Part shown: positions 10,284-18,969 of the stretch, in pieces
How the letters are laid out: each line of letters starts with the position of its first letter
How positions within the stretch are numbered: the stretch's first letter is position 1
NCBI GenBank assembly: GCA_002389765.1
Contig: DGQM01000018.1
Coordinates: 27,049 to 91,048 of the forward strand
Direction of reading: 5' to 3'
Source: Bacteroidetes bacterium UBA4414
GTDB taxonomy: Bacteria > Bacteroidota > Bacteroidia > Chitinophagales > Chitinophagaceae
DNA length: 64,000 bases
The notes under the pieces: generated by a model
Told to the model about the DNA's origin: nothing
The model's input: the letters and a program-made list of their open reading frames with translations, nothing else
The model's database searches: none
Made by a program: the position numbers and the translations under genes

Positions 10284-10511
10284 ATGAAGCCACTGTACGA
10301 TATAAAGAATTTTATAGAATGGAAGGCCTTTGGTGTTTGTTCGGCTATAGGCGAAAAATTAGGCGTAGCGACTTCTCGCATACGCCTATGGTTCATTTAT
10401 ATTTCTTTCCTAACACTGGGCTCACCACTAATAGTTTATATGGTGCTGGCATTTTGGATGAATATGAAAAACTACATCTTGATGCGCAGACGCAACCCTG
10501 TGAAGTGGTAG
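10284..10511 (+). CDS. PspC-domain small membrane protein
   Basis: This 75-residue protein matches the PspC fold: a short amphipathic lead (EWKAFGVCSAIGEKLGVATSRIRL), then one hydrophobic segment (WFIYISFLTLGSPLIVYMVLAFWM) and a basic tail. PspC proteins act in membrane stress responses in Proteobacteria; in Bacteroidota small stand-alone PspC proteins are common and their role is mostly unknown. Its stop codon lies three bases from the stop of the convergent coiled-coil gene. Confidence 0.8.
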   Translation: MKPLYDIKNFIEWKAFGVCSAIGEKLGVATSRIRLWFIYISFLTLGSPLIVYMVLAFWMNMKNYILMRRRNPVKW

Positions 10512-10514
10512 CAA

Positions 10515-11777
10515 CTACTCTTCCTCTTCGCGTTCGCGCTCTTCACGGCGTTGCTGGCGTTTTTCTTCGCGCAGCTTTTTAGCTTTCGCTTTTTCTATTT
10601 CACGCTCTTCGCGCTCCTGCTCTTCTGCTTCTTCCTGTGCTTTGTGCTCAGCCTCTTCGCGTGCTATGCGTTCTTTTTCCTTTTTAGCTTCACGCTCTTC
10701 GCGTGCCAGGCGTAGTTTTTCTTCACGCTCTTCACGCGCTAGTTGCAGTTTATACTCGCGCTCTTCCTCGGCTTTTATGGCAGCTTCGCGTTCTTCTTTT
10801 TCCTTTTGCAACCTGGCTTTTTCCTGGCGCTTTTTCTCCATCTCTGCCTTCACTTCAGCCTCTACCTGCGCATCTATTGCCTTCTGTCTTGCAGCTTTTC
10901 TTATTTCTTCTTCTTCCTTAGCCTTCTTGCGTGCTGCTTCTTCAGCTGCATAGCGTTCTTCCTCTGCCTTTTCTTTTGCTATACGTGCTTTCTCTGCTGC
11001 TTCAAATTCTGCTTTTTGTGCTTTACGTTCCGCTTTTTTACGAGCAGCTTCTTTTGCCAAGCGCTCTTCCTCTTCTTTAGCTGCCTTTTCTGCTGCCTCA
11101 CGTTCTGCAGCCAGCTTTGCTTCTTTAGCTGCTTTGGCTTCAGCTATCCGTGCTTCTTTCTCAGCCTTTTCAGCAGCAATCCTTGCCTCTTTTTCTGCCT
11201 TCTCAGCAGCCAGTTTTTCTTCTCTAGCCGCTTTCTCAGCAGCTTCCTGTTGTTCTTTTGTTAGTTTCTCTGCTATTTTTTGTTTCTCTTTTTCAACCTT
11301 TACAAGATTGATACGCTTTTGTTCTTTACCCAACTCATCGCAAAACACCAGATTCTTTACAAACTTGTCTTTAGGTATAGACGCTACAAAAACAGGCTTT
11401 GTAAAGTAGTCGTTTTTGCTGCCCTCCATTTTTATACAATGGATTTTCAGGTCTTTTTCGTTTTCAATCTCCGTACGCTTGATGGCAAGGTATGTTTCCA
11501 TACGTGTTTCAGGCGCGGCAAGTGCTACTATGTAGTTATTCTCAAAATCAGGATTGATGATGGTATTATTCATTGTTTTTGCCATGCCAAACAACTCATC
11601 AAATTGTGCCTGATCCTCTACCCAGATATAAGTAAGGTCTTTCTTATTTACAAAATCCTGCGATTTCAGAAAATAATTCTGTAATTCTTTAAACTCCACA
11701 CGCTTAATTATTACTTCGGGCTGTGCAAATGCATTGAGCGAGAAAGTAATACCTGCTATCAACAACAACTTTTTCAT
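10515..11777 (-). CDS. Secreted protein with PrcB-like N-terminal domain and long charged helix
   Basis: This 420-residue protein has a signal peptide (MKKLLLIAGITFSLNAFAQ), a folded domain at about residues 25-155, and then about 255 residues made almost only of A, E, K and R, reading as one continuous single alpha-helix or coiled coil (for example EKAEKEARIAAEKAEKEA). The folded domain resembles the adjacent 152-residue gene product in three blocks (FDELFG, NPDFENNYIVALAAPETR, VFVASIPKDKFVKNLVF) and is loosely reminiscent of the PrcB C-terminal family. The helix resembles TolA domain II in composition, but there is no TolA C-terminal domain. A periplasm-spanning spacer role is conceivable but not shown. 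Confidence 0.6.
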   Translation of the reverse strand: MKKLLLIAGITFSLNAFAQPEVIIKRVEFKELQNYFLKSQDFVNKKDLTYIWVEDQAQFDELFGMAKTMNNTIINPDFENNYIVALAAPETRMETYLAIKRTEIENEKDLKIHCIKMEGSKNDYFTKPVFVASIPKDKFVKNLVFCDELGKEQKRINLVKVEKEKQKIAEKLTKEQQEAAEKAAREEKLAAEKAEKEARIAAEKAEKEARIAEAKAAKEAKLAAEREAAEKAAKEEEERLAKEAARKKAERKAQKAEFEAAEKARIAKEKAEEERYAAEEAARKKAKEEEEIRKAARQKAIDAQVEAEVKAEMEKKRQEKARLQKEKEEREAAIKAEEEREYKLQLAREEREEKLRLAREEREAKKEKERIAREEAEHKAQEEAEEQEREEREIEKAKAKKLREEKRQQRREEREREEEE

Positions 11778-11847
11778 GTATACTTATTTATTAATATTCT
11801 TTATTGAGAAACGTTGAAAAGTACTAAAAACTATCCGAAAGCCAAAG

Positions 11848-12306
11848 CTAATCTACATCCAGCGTAGTAAGCGGATGCAGTTTCCTGCCATCATAAAAGT
11901 GTAGCTTTTTCACATTCTTAAACTTTGGAATAACTGCTACTTTTATAGGGTAAGTATCATAACTAAACTTTCTGCGCCCTTCATCAATATGTGTATATAT
12001 CTCTATGAATGTGCCTGCCTTCATCGATACTTTATCTATCTCAATCTTTGCATTCCATTTTGTCTTTGGCATTGCCAGCACGATCATCCATTCATTATTA
12101 AAATCGGGGGTATCAGGGCGGTTAGTTTTGCCAAACAACTTTTCAAATTCCCTTCGTTTGGTTACCACAAATGCATTCACTCCTTCCTTCAACGGGTTGA
12201 TACCATAGTAGTAGTAATCCTGCAAAAAGCGCACGGGCACCTTTTCGGGCTGGGCATTGCCAAGCATTGGCAACAGCAAAAGAATGATTAAAATCACCTG
12301 CTTCAT
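11848..12306 (-). CDS. Secreted PrcB-like single-domain protein
   Basis: The chosen ATG yields 152 residues starting MKQVILIILLLLPMLGNAQ, a signal peptide; an upstream in-frame start would add 15 residues over the promoter and is rejected. The mature part corresponds to the N-terminal domain of the next gene: FEKLFG, TPDFNNEWMIVLAMPKTK and KVAVIPKFKNVKKLHFYD align without gaps within each block. It lacks the charged helix. The two genes are tandem on the minus strand with a 70-nt gap and look like a duplicated pair, one of which gained or kept the helical tail. A TATTTTTA box ends 5 nt before the ATG. Function is unknown. Confidence 0.6.
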   Translation of the reverse strand: MKQVILIILLLLPMLGNAQPEKVPVRFLQDYYYYGINPLKEGVNAFVVTKRREFEKLFGKTNRPDTPDFNNEWMIVLAMPKTKWNAKIEIDKVSMKAGTFIEIYTHIDEGRRKFSYDTYPIKVAVIPKFKNVKKLHFYDGRKLHPLTTLDVD

Positions 12307-12330
12307 AGGTTTAAAAATACCAATTTGAGT

Positions 12331-12338
12331 TAACTTTG
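12331..12338 (+). promoter_or_regulatory. Promoter -7 box of trhO
   Basis: TAACTTTG is an exact TAnnTTTG match, extended as TAACTTTGCACCGC. Its position places the expected RNA start near 12343, downstream of the first possible start codon (12336), and so supports translation from the ATG at 12384. Confidence 0.6.
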
Positions 12339-12383
12339 CACCGCAAATCATTATTTAACCTCAAAAGAAAAGGAAGGGACACA

Positions 12384-13451
12384 ATGCCAGTGTTACACAA
12401 CCGTATCTCGAACGAGGAACTGAAGCAGCGTATGCTGGCGGAAACAGAATTCCGCAAGACAGTTTCTTTTTACAAGTATTTCAACATTGAAAATCCACAG
12501 CAGTTTCGCGACGACTTGTGGATAGCTTTTGAAAAGCTGAAAGTTTTCGGACGTATTTATATTGCCAAAGAAGGCATCAACGGACAAGTAAGTGTACCGG
12601 AGAGTAATTACGAAGCATTCAGAGATACACTATATGCAGCCGCACCTGAATTGAACGGCATCCGTATGAACATAGCTGTTGACGATGATGGAAAATCGTT
12701 TTGGGTGCTACGTATGAAAGTGCGAGAAAAAGTAGTGGCCGATGGAATCAACGACCCGAACTTCGACCCATCGAAAACAGGTAAATATCTGAAAGCAAAA
12801 GAATACAATGAATTGTCTGAACAACCGGGCACCATTATTGTAGATATGCGCAACCACTACGAATATGAAGTGGGCCATTTTGAAAATGCCATAGAAGTAC
12901 CTTCTGATACATTCCGCGAGCAATTGCCAATGGCGGTTGATATGCTGAAAGGCAATGAGGACAAAAATATCATCATGTACTGCACAGGCGGCATCCGTTG
13001 CGAAAAAGCAAGTGCTTACATGCTGCACAATGGTTTTAAAAATGTGTTTCACGTAGAGGGTGGCATTATAGAATACGCACGCAATGCTAAAGCACAAGGA
13101 CTAGATGTAAAATTCAAAGGCAAGAACTTTGTGTTTGATGAACGCCTTGGTGAGCGCATCACGGAAGATGTACTGTCTCAATGCCATACATGCGGCAAAC
13201 CTTGCGATGTACATACCAACTGCAAGAACGATGGTTGCCACCTGCTGTTTATACAATGCGAAGACTGTGCGAAAGACCTGCAAGGTTGTTGTAGTGTAGA
13301 TTGTAAAACAGAACACAATCTGCCAGAGGAAGAGCAGCGTGCACACCGTGCCGGCAGAGAAAATGGCCAGAAGATTTTCAATAAATCGAAAGACCATCCG
13401 CTACGCAAACACCGCGAGCAGTGGCAACAGGAAAGAGAAGCTAAAGGATAA
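12384..13451 (+). CDS. trhO: tRNA uridine(34) hydroxylase TrhO (rhodanese-fold)
   Basis: This enzyme hydroxylates U34 of tRNAs, a step to 5-methoxy- and carboxymethoxy-uridine. The 355-residue protein has an N-terminal acylphosphatase-like part ([19 protein letters not shown]), a rhodanese domain with the active cysteine in [18 protein letters not shown], and a cysteine-rich tail ([26 protein letters not shown]) that is typical of the long YceA/TrhO type. The promoter position decides for the ATG at 12384. It is monocistronic, ended by a strong hairpin. It is the second tRNA-modification gene in this part of the window after tcdA. Confidence 0.93.
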   Translation: MPVLHNRISNEELKQRMLAETEFRKTVSFYKYFNIENPQQFRDDLWIAFEKLKVFGRIYIAKEGINGQVSVPESNYEAFRDTLYAAAPELNGIRMNIAVDDDGKSFWVLRMKVREKVVADGINDPNFDPSKTGKYLKAKEYNELSEQPGTIIVDMRNHYEYEVGHFENAIEVPSDTFREQLPMAVDMLKGNEDKNIIMYCTGGIRCEKASAYMLHNGFKNVFHVEGGIIEYARNAKAQGLDVKFKGKNFVFDERLGERITEDVLSQCHTCGKPCDVHTNCKNDGCHLLFIQCEDCAKDLQGCCSVDCKTEHNLPEEEQRAHRAGRENGQKIFNKSKDHPLRKHREQWQQEREAKG

Positions 13452-13457
13452 AATAAT

Positions 13458-13485
13458 AAATCGCCCTGATTACAGGGCGATTTTC
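13458..13485 (+). terminator. Terminator of trhO
   Basis: An 8-bp stem TCGCCCTG/CAGGGCGA with ATTA loop is followed by TTTTCTTTT. Confidence 0.85.
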
Positions 13486-13557
13486 TTTTACAAAACAATT
13501 ACAATAAGTTTTGTGGAATACACGCGGTTGTAGCGTTTTATAATTAAACTAACTACT

Positions 13558-14352
13558 ATGGACGCAAAAGCATTATCACAAGCCGACTACCTCGACATCT
13601 TGTTCGATAACCGTAACAAAAAATATGGTAGCTATGAATTGCGTAAGCATTATGATAACCGTGCCGGTAAAGCGCTATTGTCTGTTATGACACTTTGTTT
13701 TGCATTAGGCGGGTATGCGTTGATGCATAAAGAAGAAACTGCCGCTGTGCTAACTGCCATTACAACAAAACCCGTTGAAGTAAGTTCTATACCAATCAAT
13801 TTACCCAAACCAAAAATAGAACAACCTCCAGCGGCCACAGCTGCTGTAAAACCAACTGTTGCCAACCCTATACCAAAAGTTGTAACAGATGATAAGGTAA
13901 CAGACCCTCTAAAAACTGTTGATGATTTGAAAGGCAAAGAAAGCGGATTGGTTGATGCTGAAGGAAGTAAAGAGGGTACGGTTGTAGCAACTTCAAAAAA
14001 CACAAACACAACAGGAGGAAGCGCAGAAACAAGTACTGAAACAAATAAAATACTAAGCTATAGCGAAGTGCTTCCGTCATTTGATGGAGATATGACAAAG
14101 TATATGCAACAAAATCTACGATACCCTGCATTGGCTAGAGAAAATGGTATTGAAGGTCGCGTATATATTCAGTTTGTGGTAAATGAAGATGGGAGTGTTG
14201 GCAATGCAGTTATAAAAAGAGGTATAGGTGGTGGATGTAATGAAGAAGCAATTCGTGTAGTAATGAGTATGCCAAAATGGAAACCCGGCATGCAAAACGG
14301 ACGCCCTGTAAAAGTATATTATACGATTCCCATCACATTCATGTTGCAGTAG
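13558..14352 (+). CDS. TonB-family energy-transducing protein
   Basis: This 264-residue protein has the Bacteroidota TonB layout: a cytoplasmic lead containing YLDILFDNRNKKYGSYELRK, a single membrane anchor at about residues 38-56, a Pro/Ala/Lys/Thr-rich periplasmic spacer (about 75-165) and a C-terminal TonB domain (residues about 175-264) with YPALARENGIEGRVYIQF and PKWKPGMQNGRPVKVYYTIPI. It passes proton-motive-force energy to outer-membrane receptors. No ExbB/ExbD gene is adjacent, and the only receptor gene in the window is 14 kb away, so its partner is unknown. It has its own terminator. Confidence 0.92.
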   Translation: MDAKALSQADYLDILFDNRNKKYGSYELRKHYDNRAGKALLSVMTLCFALGGYALMHKEETAAVLTAITTKPVEVSSIPINLPKPKIEQPPAATAAVKPTVANPIPKVVTDDKVTDPLKTVDDLKGKESGLVDAEGSKEGTVVATSKNTNTTGGSAETSTETNKILSYSEVLPSFDGDMTKYMQQNLRYPALARENGIEGRVYIQFVVNEDGSVGNAVIKRGIGGGCNEEAIRVVMSMPKWKPGMQNGRPVKVYYTIPITFMLQ

Positions 14353-14360
14353 GGTTAAAC

Positions 14361-14391
14361 AAAAGGTTGCGGTACATAACTGCAACCTTTT
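14361..14391 (+). terminator. Terminator of the tonB-like gene
   Basis: Inverted repeat AAAAGGTTGC/GCAACCTTTT with an 11-nt loop lies nine bases after the stop codon. Confidence 0.7.
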
Positions 14392-14408
14392 GTATTTTGC
14401 ACATCCCG

Positions 14409-15047
14409 ATGCTGCAAATAGAACTACAAGGCGAAACACTCCACTTACTCCCTGAAAAAGCAATCTACTGGCTTGCACAAAAAGCCATTATAGTGGCAGA
14501 CCTGCATTGGGGTAAAACTGGCCACTTTCGCAAGCACGGTATTGCTATACCTGTTAATACACAAGTAAATGATGAAATACGATTGGCGGGTATCATTAAG
14601 CAACATAATGTGGATAGGCTCGTTGTAGCGGGCGATTTATTTCACAGTGTGCATAATAATGAAGTAGAGAGCTTCGGGCATTGGCGAAACGCTCACCCGG
14701 ATTTGCAGATTGACCTTGTAGTGGGGAATCACGATATTCTGGACACATCACTCTATGCAAAATGGAACATAATCTTGCATCAGGATATATTAAACATCGG
14801 CCCTTTTACCATCAGCCACGATGAAATTGAAACTGCAGAAGGCTTTGTATTGCATGGGCATGTGCACCCGTCCGTAAAGCTGATACAAAACAGGCATATG
14901 GGCATCAAACTCCCCTGCTTTTGCCAAACAGCAACCAAAATGCTGCTACCTGCCTTTGGCGATTTTACAGGCTCCAAACAACAGGAAATTGAAGCCCATC
15001 AACACATATATGTAATTACCGAAACTGAAGTCATTCAATGGAAATAA
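14409..15047 (+). CDS. pdeM: PdeM-type metallophosphoesterase (ligase-associated DNA repair nuclease family)
   Basis: This 212-residue calcineurin-like phosphoesterase has the metal motifs in order: VADLHWGK, VVAGDLFH, VVGNHD, and VLHGHVHPS. The sequence around IELQGETLHLLPEKAIYW and the overall length fit PdeM, the endonuclease usually found with a DNA ligase, Lhr-type helicase and exonuclease. None of those partners is in the window, so here it is an orphan. The ATG at 14409 is chosen because an earlier in-frame start would run through the tonB stop and its terminator. The next gene follows after 42 nt with its own promoter box. Confidence 0.82.
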   Translation: MLQIELQGETLHLLPEKAIYWLAQKAIIVADLHWGKTGHFRKHGIAIPVNTQVNDEIRLAGIIKQHNVDRLVVAGDLFHSVHNNEVESFGHWRNAHPDLQIDLVVGNHDILDTSLYAKWNIILHQDILNIGPFTISHDEIETAEGFVLHGHVHPSVKLIQNRHMGIKLPCFCQTATKMLLPAFGDFTGSKQQEIEAHQHIYVITETEVIQWK

Positions 15048-15062
15048 ATTAAGGGTTTTTAG

Positions 15063-15070
15063 TAAGTTTG
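15063..15070 (+). promoter_or_regulatory. Promoter -7 box of the leucine dehydrogenase gene
   Basis: TAAGTTTG, an exact TAnnTTTG match continued as GCACC, ends 19 nt before the ATG at 15090. No -33 TTG is seen. Confidence 0.55.
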
Positions 15071-15089
15071 CACCTTAATTTTAAATCTC

Positions 15090-16163
15090 ATGCAGCCTTC
15101 GGTTTTCGACTTAGTACAGCAAATGGGTCACGAACAGGTAGTTTTCTGCCACGACCCTCATTCAGGCCTCAATGCAATTATTGCAATCCATAACACTACG
15201 CTTGGCCCTGCGCTGGGTGGTACCCGTTTGTGGAACTATGGCAGCCATCAGGATGCCGTTGTAGATGCACTGCGTCTGAGCCGTGGTATGACTTATAAAG
15301 CTGCTATCAGTGGCCTGAACCTGGGTGGTGGTAAAGCCGTTATCATCGGCGATGCTGCTACGGTAAAGTCTGAAGGACTGTGGCGCCGTTACGGCAAGTT
15401 TGTAAACAGCCTGAATGGTAAATACATAACTGCCGAAGACGTAAACACATCTGCTCGTGATATGGAATACATATCGCTGGAAACAGAACACGTAACAGGT
15501 GTACCTGAATATATGGGTGGTAGCGGCGACCCTTCTCCGTTTACAGCATATGGTGTTTTCATAGGTATGAAGGCTTCTGCCAAGAAAGTATGGGGCAACG
15601 ATAGCCTAAGTGGTAAAAAAGTACTGGTGCAAGGTGTAGGCCATGTGGGTCAATACCTGGTAGGCCACCTGATAGAAGAAGGTGCTAAAGTTTATATATC
15701 AGACATCAACGAAGCAAAGATTAAAGAAACAGTTGACAAATTTCGCAGTGTGGAAGTTGTTGACGGTGATAAAATCTTTGATCTGGAGATGGACGTATAC
15801 GCTCCATGCGCACTGGGTGCAACGGTAAATACAGAAAGCATCAACAAAATGAAATGCCCTATCATAGCAGGTGCGGCAAACAACCAGCTTGCTGATGAAA
15901 ATGTACATGGCCCTATGCTGGTACAAAAAGGCATTGTTTATGCACCGGACTTCCTGATTAATGCAGGTGGCCTGATAAACGTTAGCGCTGAGCTGGACGG
16001 CTACAACCGCGAGCGTGTAATGGGTAACGTAGAAAAAATCTACGACCGCACACTGGAAATCTACAAACTTTCTGAAACTGAAAATATACATGCACAGGCT
16101 GCAGCAATGAGGCTGGCAGAAAAACGCCTTGCAGATATTGCTAATGTGAAGTCAAGACTGTAA
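15090..16163 (+). CDS. Leucine/branched-chain amino acid dehydrogenase
   Basis: This 357-residue Glu/Leu/Phe/Val dehydrogenase reversibly deaminates branched-chain amino acids with NAD. The catalytic lysine lies in the glycine-rich GLNLGGGKAVIIGD, preceded by GPALGGTRLW and SRGMTYKAAISG. The dinucleotide-binding loop is VLVQGVGHVGQYLVGHLIEEG. The length and the short N-terminal domain fit leucine or valine dehydrogenase rather than hexameric glutamate dehydrogenase (about 450). It has its own promoter and a perfectly palindromic terminator. It may feed branched-chain keto acids to membrane-lipid precursors, which is typical of the phylum, but that is inference. Confidence 0.9.
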   Translation: MQPSVFDLVQQMGHEQVVFCHDPHSGLNAIIAIHNTTLGPALGGTRLWNYGSHQDAVVDALRLSRGMTYKAAISGLNLGGGKAVIIGDAATVKSEGLWRRYGKFVNSLNGKYITAEDVNTSARDMEYISLETEHVTGVPEYMGGSGDPSPFTAYGVFIGMKASAKKVWGNDSLSGKKVLVQGVGHVGQYLVGHLIEEGAKVYISDINEAKIKETVDKFRSVEVVDGDKIFDLEMDVYAPCALGATVNTESINKMKCPIIAGAANNQLADENVHGPMLVQKGIVYAPDFLINAGGLINVSAELDGYNRERVMGNVEKIYDRTLEIYKLSETENIHAQAAAMRLAEKRLADIANVKSRL

Positions 16164-16183
16164 TCGCATCATAATTTTTTTAT

Positions 16184-16210
16184 AAATGCCTCCTTAAGGA
16201 GGCATTTCTT
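16184..16210 (+). terminator. Terminator after leucine dehydrogenase
   Basis: A perfect inverted repeat AAATGCCTCCTT/AAGGAGGCATTT, 24 nt long, followed by CTT. It lies 20 nt after the stop codon. Confidence 0.8.
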
Positions 16211-16213
16211 ATT

Positions 16214-16221
16214 TACTTTTG
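16214..16221 (+). promoter_or_regulatory. Promoter -7 box of purC
   Basis: TACTTTTG is an exact TAnnTTTG match, located 50 nt before the purC ATG and directly after the preceding terminator. Confidence 0.5.
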
Positions 16222-16271
16222 CATTCTGTTTCAAGACTTAAGCAAAGTTTTGAAAAAACTATTATACGTAT

Positions 16272-17201
16272 ATGTCTACATTCAATTTCTCAAAACAGAC
16301 CAACTTTTATAAAGGAAAAGTTCGTGATGTTTATACCATAGCTGATAAATATATGGTGATGCAGGTAAGCGACCGTATATCAGCATTCGACGTAGTATTG
16401 CCACGCCCTATACCATACAAAGGACAGGTGCTGAATCAGATTGCTGCTCAGTTTCTGAATGCAACAAAAGACATAGTACCTAACTGGATGATAAGCTCAC
16501 CACTGCCCAACATTACTATTGGCCACAAATGCGAGACATATCCTGTTGAGATGGTAGTGCGCGGTTTCCTTACAGGCCACGCATGGCGTACCTACAAAAG
16601 CGGCAAACGCGAATTGTGTGGCGTTGCATTACCTGAAGGCATGAAAGAAAATGACCGCTTCCCTACTCCTATCATCACTCCTACTACTAAAGCACACGAA
16701 GGACACGACGAAGACATTAGCCGCGAAGAAATTATCAGTCGTGGATTGGTGCCGAAAGAAGAATACGAACAACTGGAGAAATATACACTTGCTATATACC
16801 AACGCGGACAGGAAATAGCAAAAGAGCGTGGACTGATTTTGGTAGATACAAAATATGAGTTCGGTAAAAGAGACGGCGTTATACACCTGATAGACGAAAT
16901 ACACACACCTGATTCTTCTCGCTACTTCTATCTGGAAGGCTATGAAGAGCGCCAGACAAAAGGCGAAGCACAAAAACAATTGTCTAAAGAATTTGTTAGA
17001 GAATGGTTGATGGCTAATGGATTTCAGGGTAAAGACGGACAGCAGGTTCCTGAGATGACAGATGAAGTTATCAAAGGTATTTCTGAGCGCTACATAGAGT
17101 TGTACGAAAATGTAACTGGCAAGCCATTTGTAAAAGAGGATGTAAGCGAAGCTGATGCTGTAAAACGCATTGAAGAAGAACTGGCAAAACTTGGTGTATA
17201 A
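16272..17201 (+). CDS. purC: SAICAR synthase PurC
   Basis: Phosphoribosylaminoimidazole-succinocarboxamide synthase joins aspartate to CAIR in purine synthesis. The 309-residue protein is the longer type seen in Bacteroidota and yeast. Recognised segments are [57 protein letters not shown] and [14 protein letters not shown]. No other purine gene is nearby. hutU follows after 39 nt on the same strand, so read-through is possible, though the two pathways are not obviously linked. Confidence 0.96.
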   Translation: MSTFNFSKQTNFYKGKVRDVYTIADKYMVMQVSDRISAFDVVLPRPIPYKGQVLNQIAAQFLNATKDIVPNWMISSPLPNITIGHKCETYPVEMVVRGFLTGHAWRTYKSGKRELCGVALPEGMKENDRFPTPIITPTTKAHEGHDEDISREEIISRGLVPKEEYEQLEKYTLAIYQRGQEIAKERGLILVDTKYEFGKRDGVIHLIDEIHTPDSSRYFYLEGYEERQTKGEAQKQLSKEFVREWLMANGFQGKDGQQVPEMTDEVIKGISERYIELYENVTGKPFVKEDVSEADAVKRIEEELAKLGV

Positions 17202-17240
17202 GCTACACTCCACTATTAGTAGATTTTTGAATAAGATTAT

Positions 17241-18893
17241 ATGTCAACAACACATAGAGTAATACGTTCTCCTAAAGGCAACCAGCTGAATTGTAAGAAC
17301 TGGGTAAGTGAAGCTGCTTACCGTATGCTGCAAAACAATCTGGATCCTGAAGTGGCAGAACGCCCGGAAGACCTTGTTGTATATGGCGGTATTGGTAAAG
17401 CTGCACGCAACTGGGAAAGCTTTGATAAAATACTGGAACTGCTGAAAGGCCTGAACGAAGACGAAACCCTGTTGGTACAGTCGGGTAAGCCTGTTGGCGT
17501 ACTGCGTTCTCACAAAGATGCACCGCGGGTTATCATTGCCAATTCAAACCTTGTTGGCCGTTGGGCTACGTGGGAACACTTCCGCGAACTGGAAGCAAAG
17601 GGCCTGATGATGTATGGCCAGATGACTGCCGGTAGCTGGATATACATCGGTTCTCAAGGTATTGTACAAGGCACATACGAAACTTACTTGTCGTTGGCAA
17701 ACATGCACTATGGCGGTACATTGAAAGGTACGCTGAATGTAACAGCAGGCCTTGGTGGTATGGGTGGCGCACAGCCATTGGCCATTACCATGAATGAAGG
17801 TGTATGCCTTGCTGCAGAGGTAGAAGAATGGCGTATGCAGAAGCGTATTGAAACGCGCTATCTGGATAAATATTCTCACAACATAGACGAGGCTATAGAC
17901 TGGGCACTGGAAGCGAAAGCTAACGGAGAAGCCGTGTCTATCGGTGTATGTTGCAATGTGGTTGATTTGTTGCAAAGACTGATAGACCGTAACATAACAC
18001 CTGATACACTTACAGACCAGACATCTGCACACGACGAGCTGATAGGTTATTTCCCTGAAGGTATGTCTGTAGAAGAAGCGAATGCTTTGCGTACAGCAAA
18101 CCCGAATGAATACATGTCTCATTCGCTCGACACCATGGCACACCATGTTCGCTTGATGCTGGAACTGCAAAAACGTGGTGCTATCACCTTTGACTATGGT
18201 AATAACCTACGCGGACAAGCACACGATAAACGTGGCATAAACGATGCCTTCAATTTCCCTGGGTTTGTACCCGCATATATCCGTCCGCTATTCTGCGAGG
18301 GTAAAGGGCCTTTCCGTTGGGTAGCACTGAGTGGCGATCCTGAAGATATCTATACAACAGACAAAGCGTTGATGGAACTGTTTCCTGAAAACAAAGGCCT
18401 GCAACGCTGGCTGACGATGGCTAAGGATAAAATTGCATTCCAAGGCTTGCCTGCACGCATATGCTGGTTGGGCATGGGCGAACGCGAAAAAGCAGGTTTA
18501 CTATTCAACGAATTGGTACGTACCGGTAAGGTAAAAGCACCAATCGTTATTGGCCGCGACCATCTGGATTGTGGTTCGGTAGCATCTCCCAACCGCGAAA
18601 CAGAAGCAATGAAAGATGGCAGTGATGCTGTAGCAGACTGGCCAATACTGAATGCGCTGATAAACACCGCAGGCGGTGCCAGCTGGGTATCTTTCCACCA
18701 TGGTGGTGGTGTGGGTATGGGTTATTCGCTGCACGCAGGTATGGTGATAGTTGCAGATGGCACACAAGATGCAGAAGAGCGTCTTCGCCGTGTATTGCAC
18801 AACGACCCTGCAATGGGTGTGCTGCGCCACAATGATGCAGGCTATGAAATAGCAAAAGATAATGCAGATAAGTTCGAGCTCAACGTTTGGTAA
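17241..18893 (+). CDS. hutU: Urocanate hydratase HutU
   Basis: This enzyme converts urocanate to imidazolonepropionate in histidine breakdown, using tightly bound NAD as electrophile. The 550-residue length is standard. Family segments include the glycine-rich [71 protein letters not shown] and [19 protein letters not shown]. No hutH, hutI or hutG is in the window, so the histidine pathway is split in this genome or incomplete. The terminal Trp and stop codons form the first bases of a palindromic repeat that fills the spacer to ispF. Confidence 0.96.
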   Translation: MSTTHRVIRSPKGNQLNCKNWVSEAAYRMLQNNLDPEVAERPEDLVVYGGIGKAARNWESFDKILELLKGLNEDETLLVQSGKPVGVLRSHKDAPRVIIANSNLVGRWATWEHFRELEAKGLMMYGQMTAGSWIYIGSQGIVQGTYETYLSLANMHYGGTLKGTLNVTAGLGGMGGAQPLAITMNEGVCLAAEVEEWRMQKRIETRYLDKYSHNIDEAIDWALEAKANGEAVSIGVCCNVVDLLQRLIDRNITPDTLTDQTSAHDELIGYFPEGMSVEEANALRTANPNEYMSHSLDTMAHHVRLMLELQKRGAITFDYGNNLRGQAHDKRGINDAFNFPGFVPAYIRPLFCEGKGPFRWVALSGDPEDIYTTDKALMELFPENKGLQRWLTMAKDKIAFQGLPARICWLGMGEREKAGLLFNELVRTGKVKAPIVIGRDHLDCGSVASPNRETEAMKDGSDAVADWPILNALINTAGGASWVSFHHGGGVGMGYSLHAGMVIVADGTQDAEERLRRVLHNDPAMGVLRHNDAGYEIAKDNADKFELNVW

Positions 18894-18969
18894 CCCCCTC
18901 CGCCCCCTGAAGGGGGAACTGGCTGGGTATTTTATATAAGCAATTTAAAGCCCCTTTAGGGGTTGGGGT
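18888..18969. repeat. Palindromic GC-rich intergenic repeat (full copy)
   Basis: The spacer between hutU and ispF is filled by an imperfect inverted repeat. The left arm (18888-18919) begins within the final Trp-stop codons and runs CCCCCTCCGCCCCCTGAAGG...; the right arm (18945-18969) runs CCCCTTTAGGGGTTGGGG up to the ispF ATG; the middle is AT-rich. A 24-nt stretch of the left arm (18888-18911) recurs exactly at 52305-52328. It could fold as a strong hairpin between the two genes, acting as REP-like element, RNA-stability element or attenuator for ispF. Confidence 0.8.

Noticed and set aside
10743..11264. Phe/Cys/Leu-rich open frame antisense to the charged-helix gene
   Set aside because: It is produced by the repetitive Glu/Lys/Ala codons on the other strand and only looks like a membrane protein.
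10515..11270. Tandem DNA repeat in the charged-helix gene
   Set aside because: The protein pattern is repetitive but period and codons vary, so it is a biased-composition region rather than a DNA tandem array.
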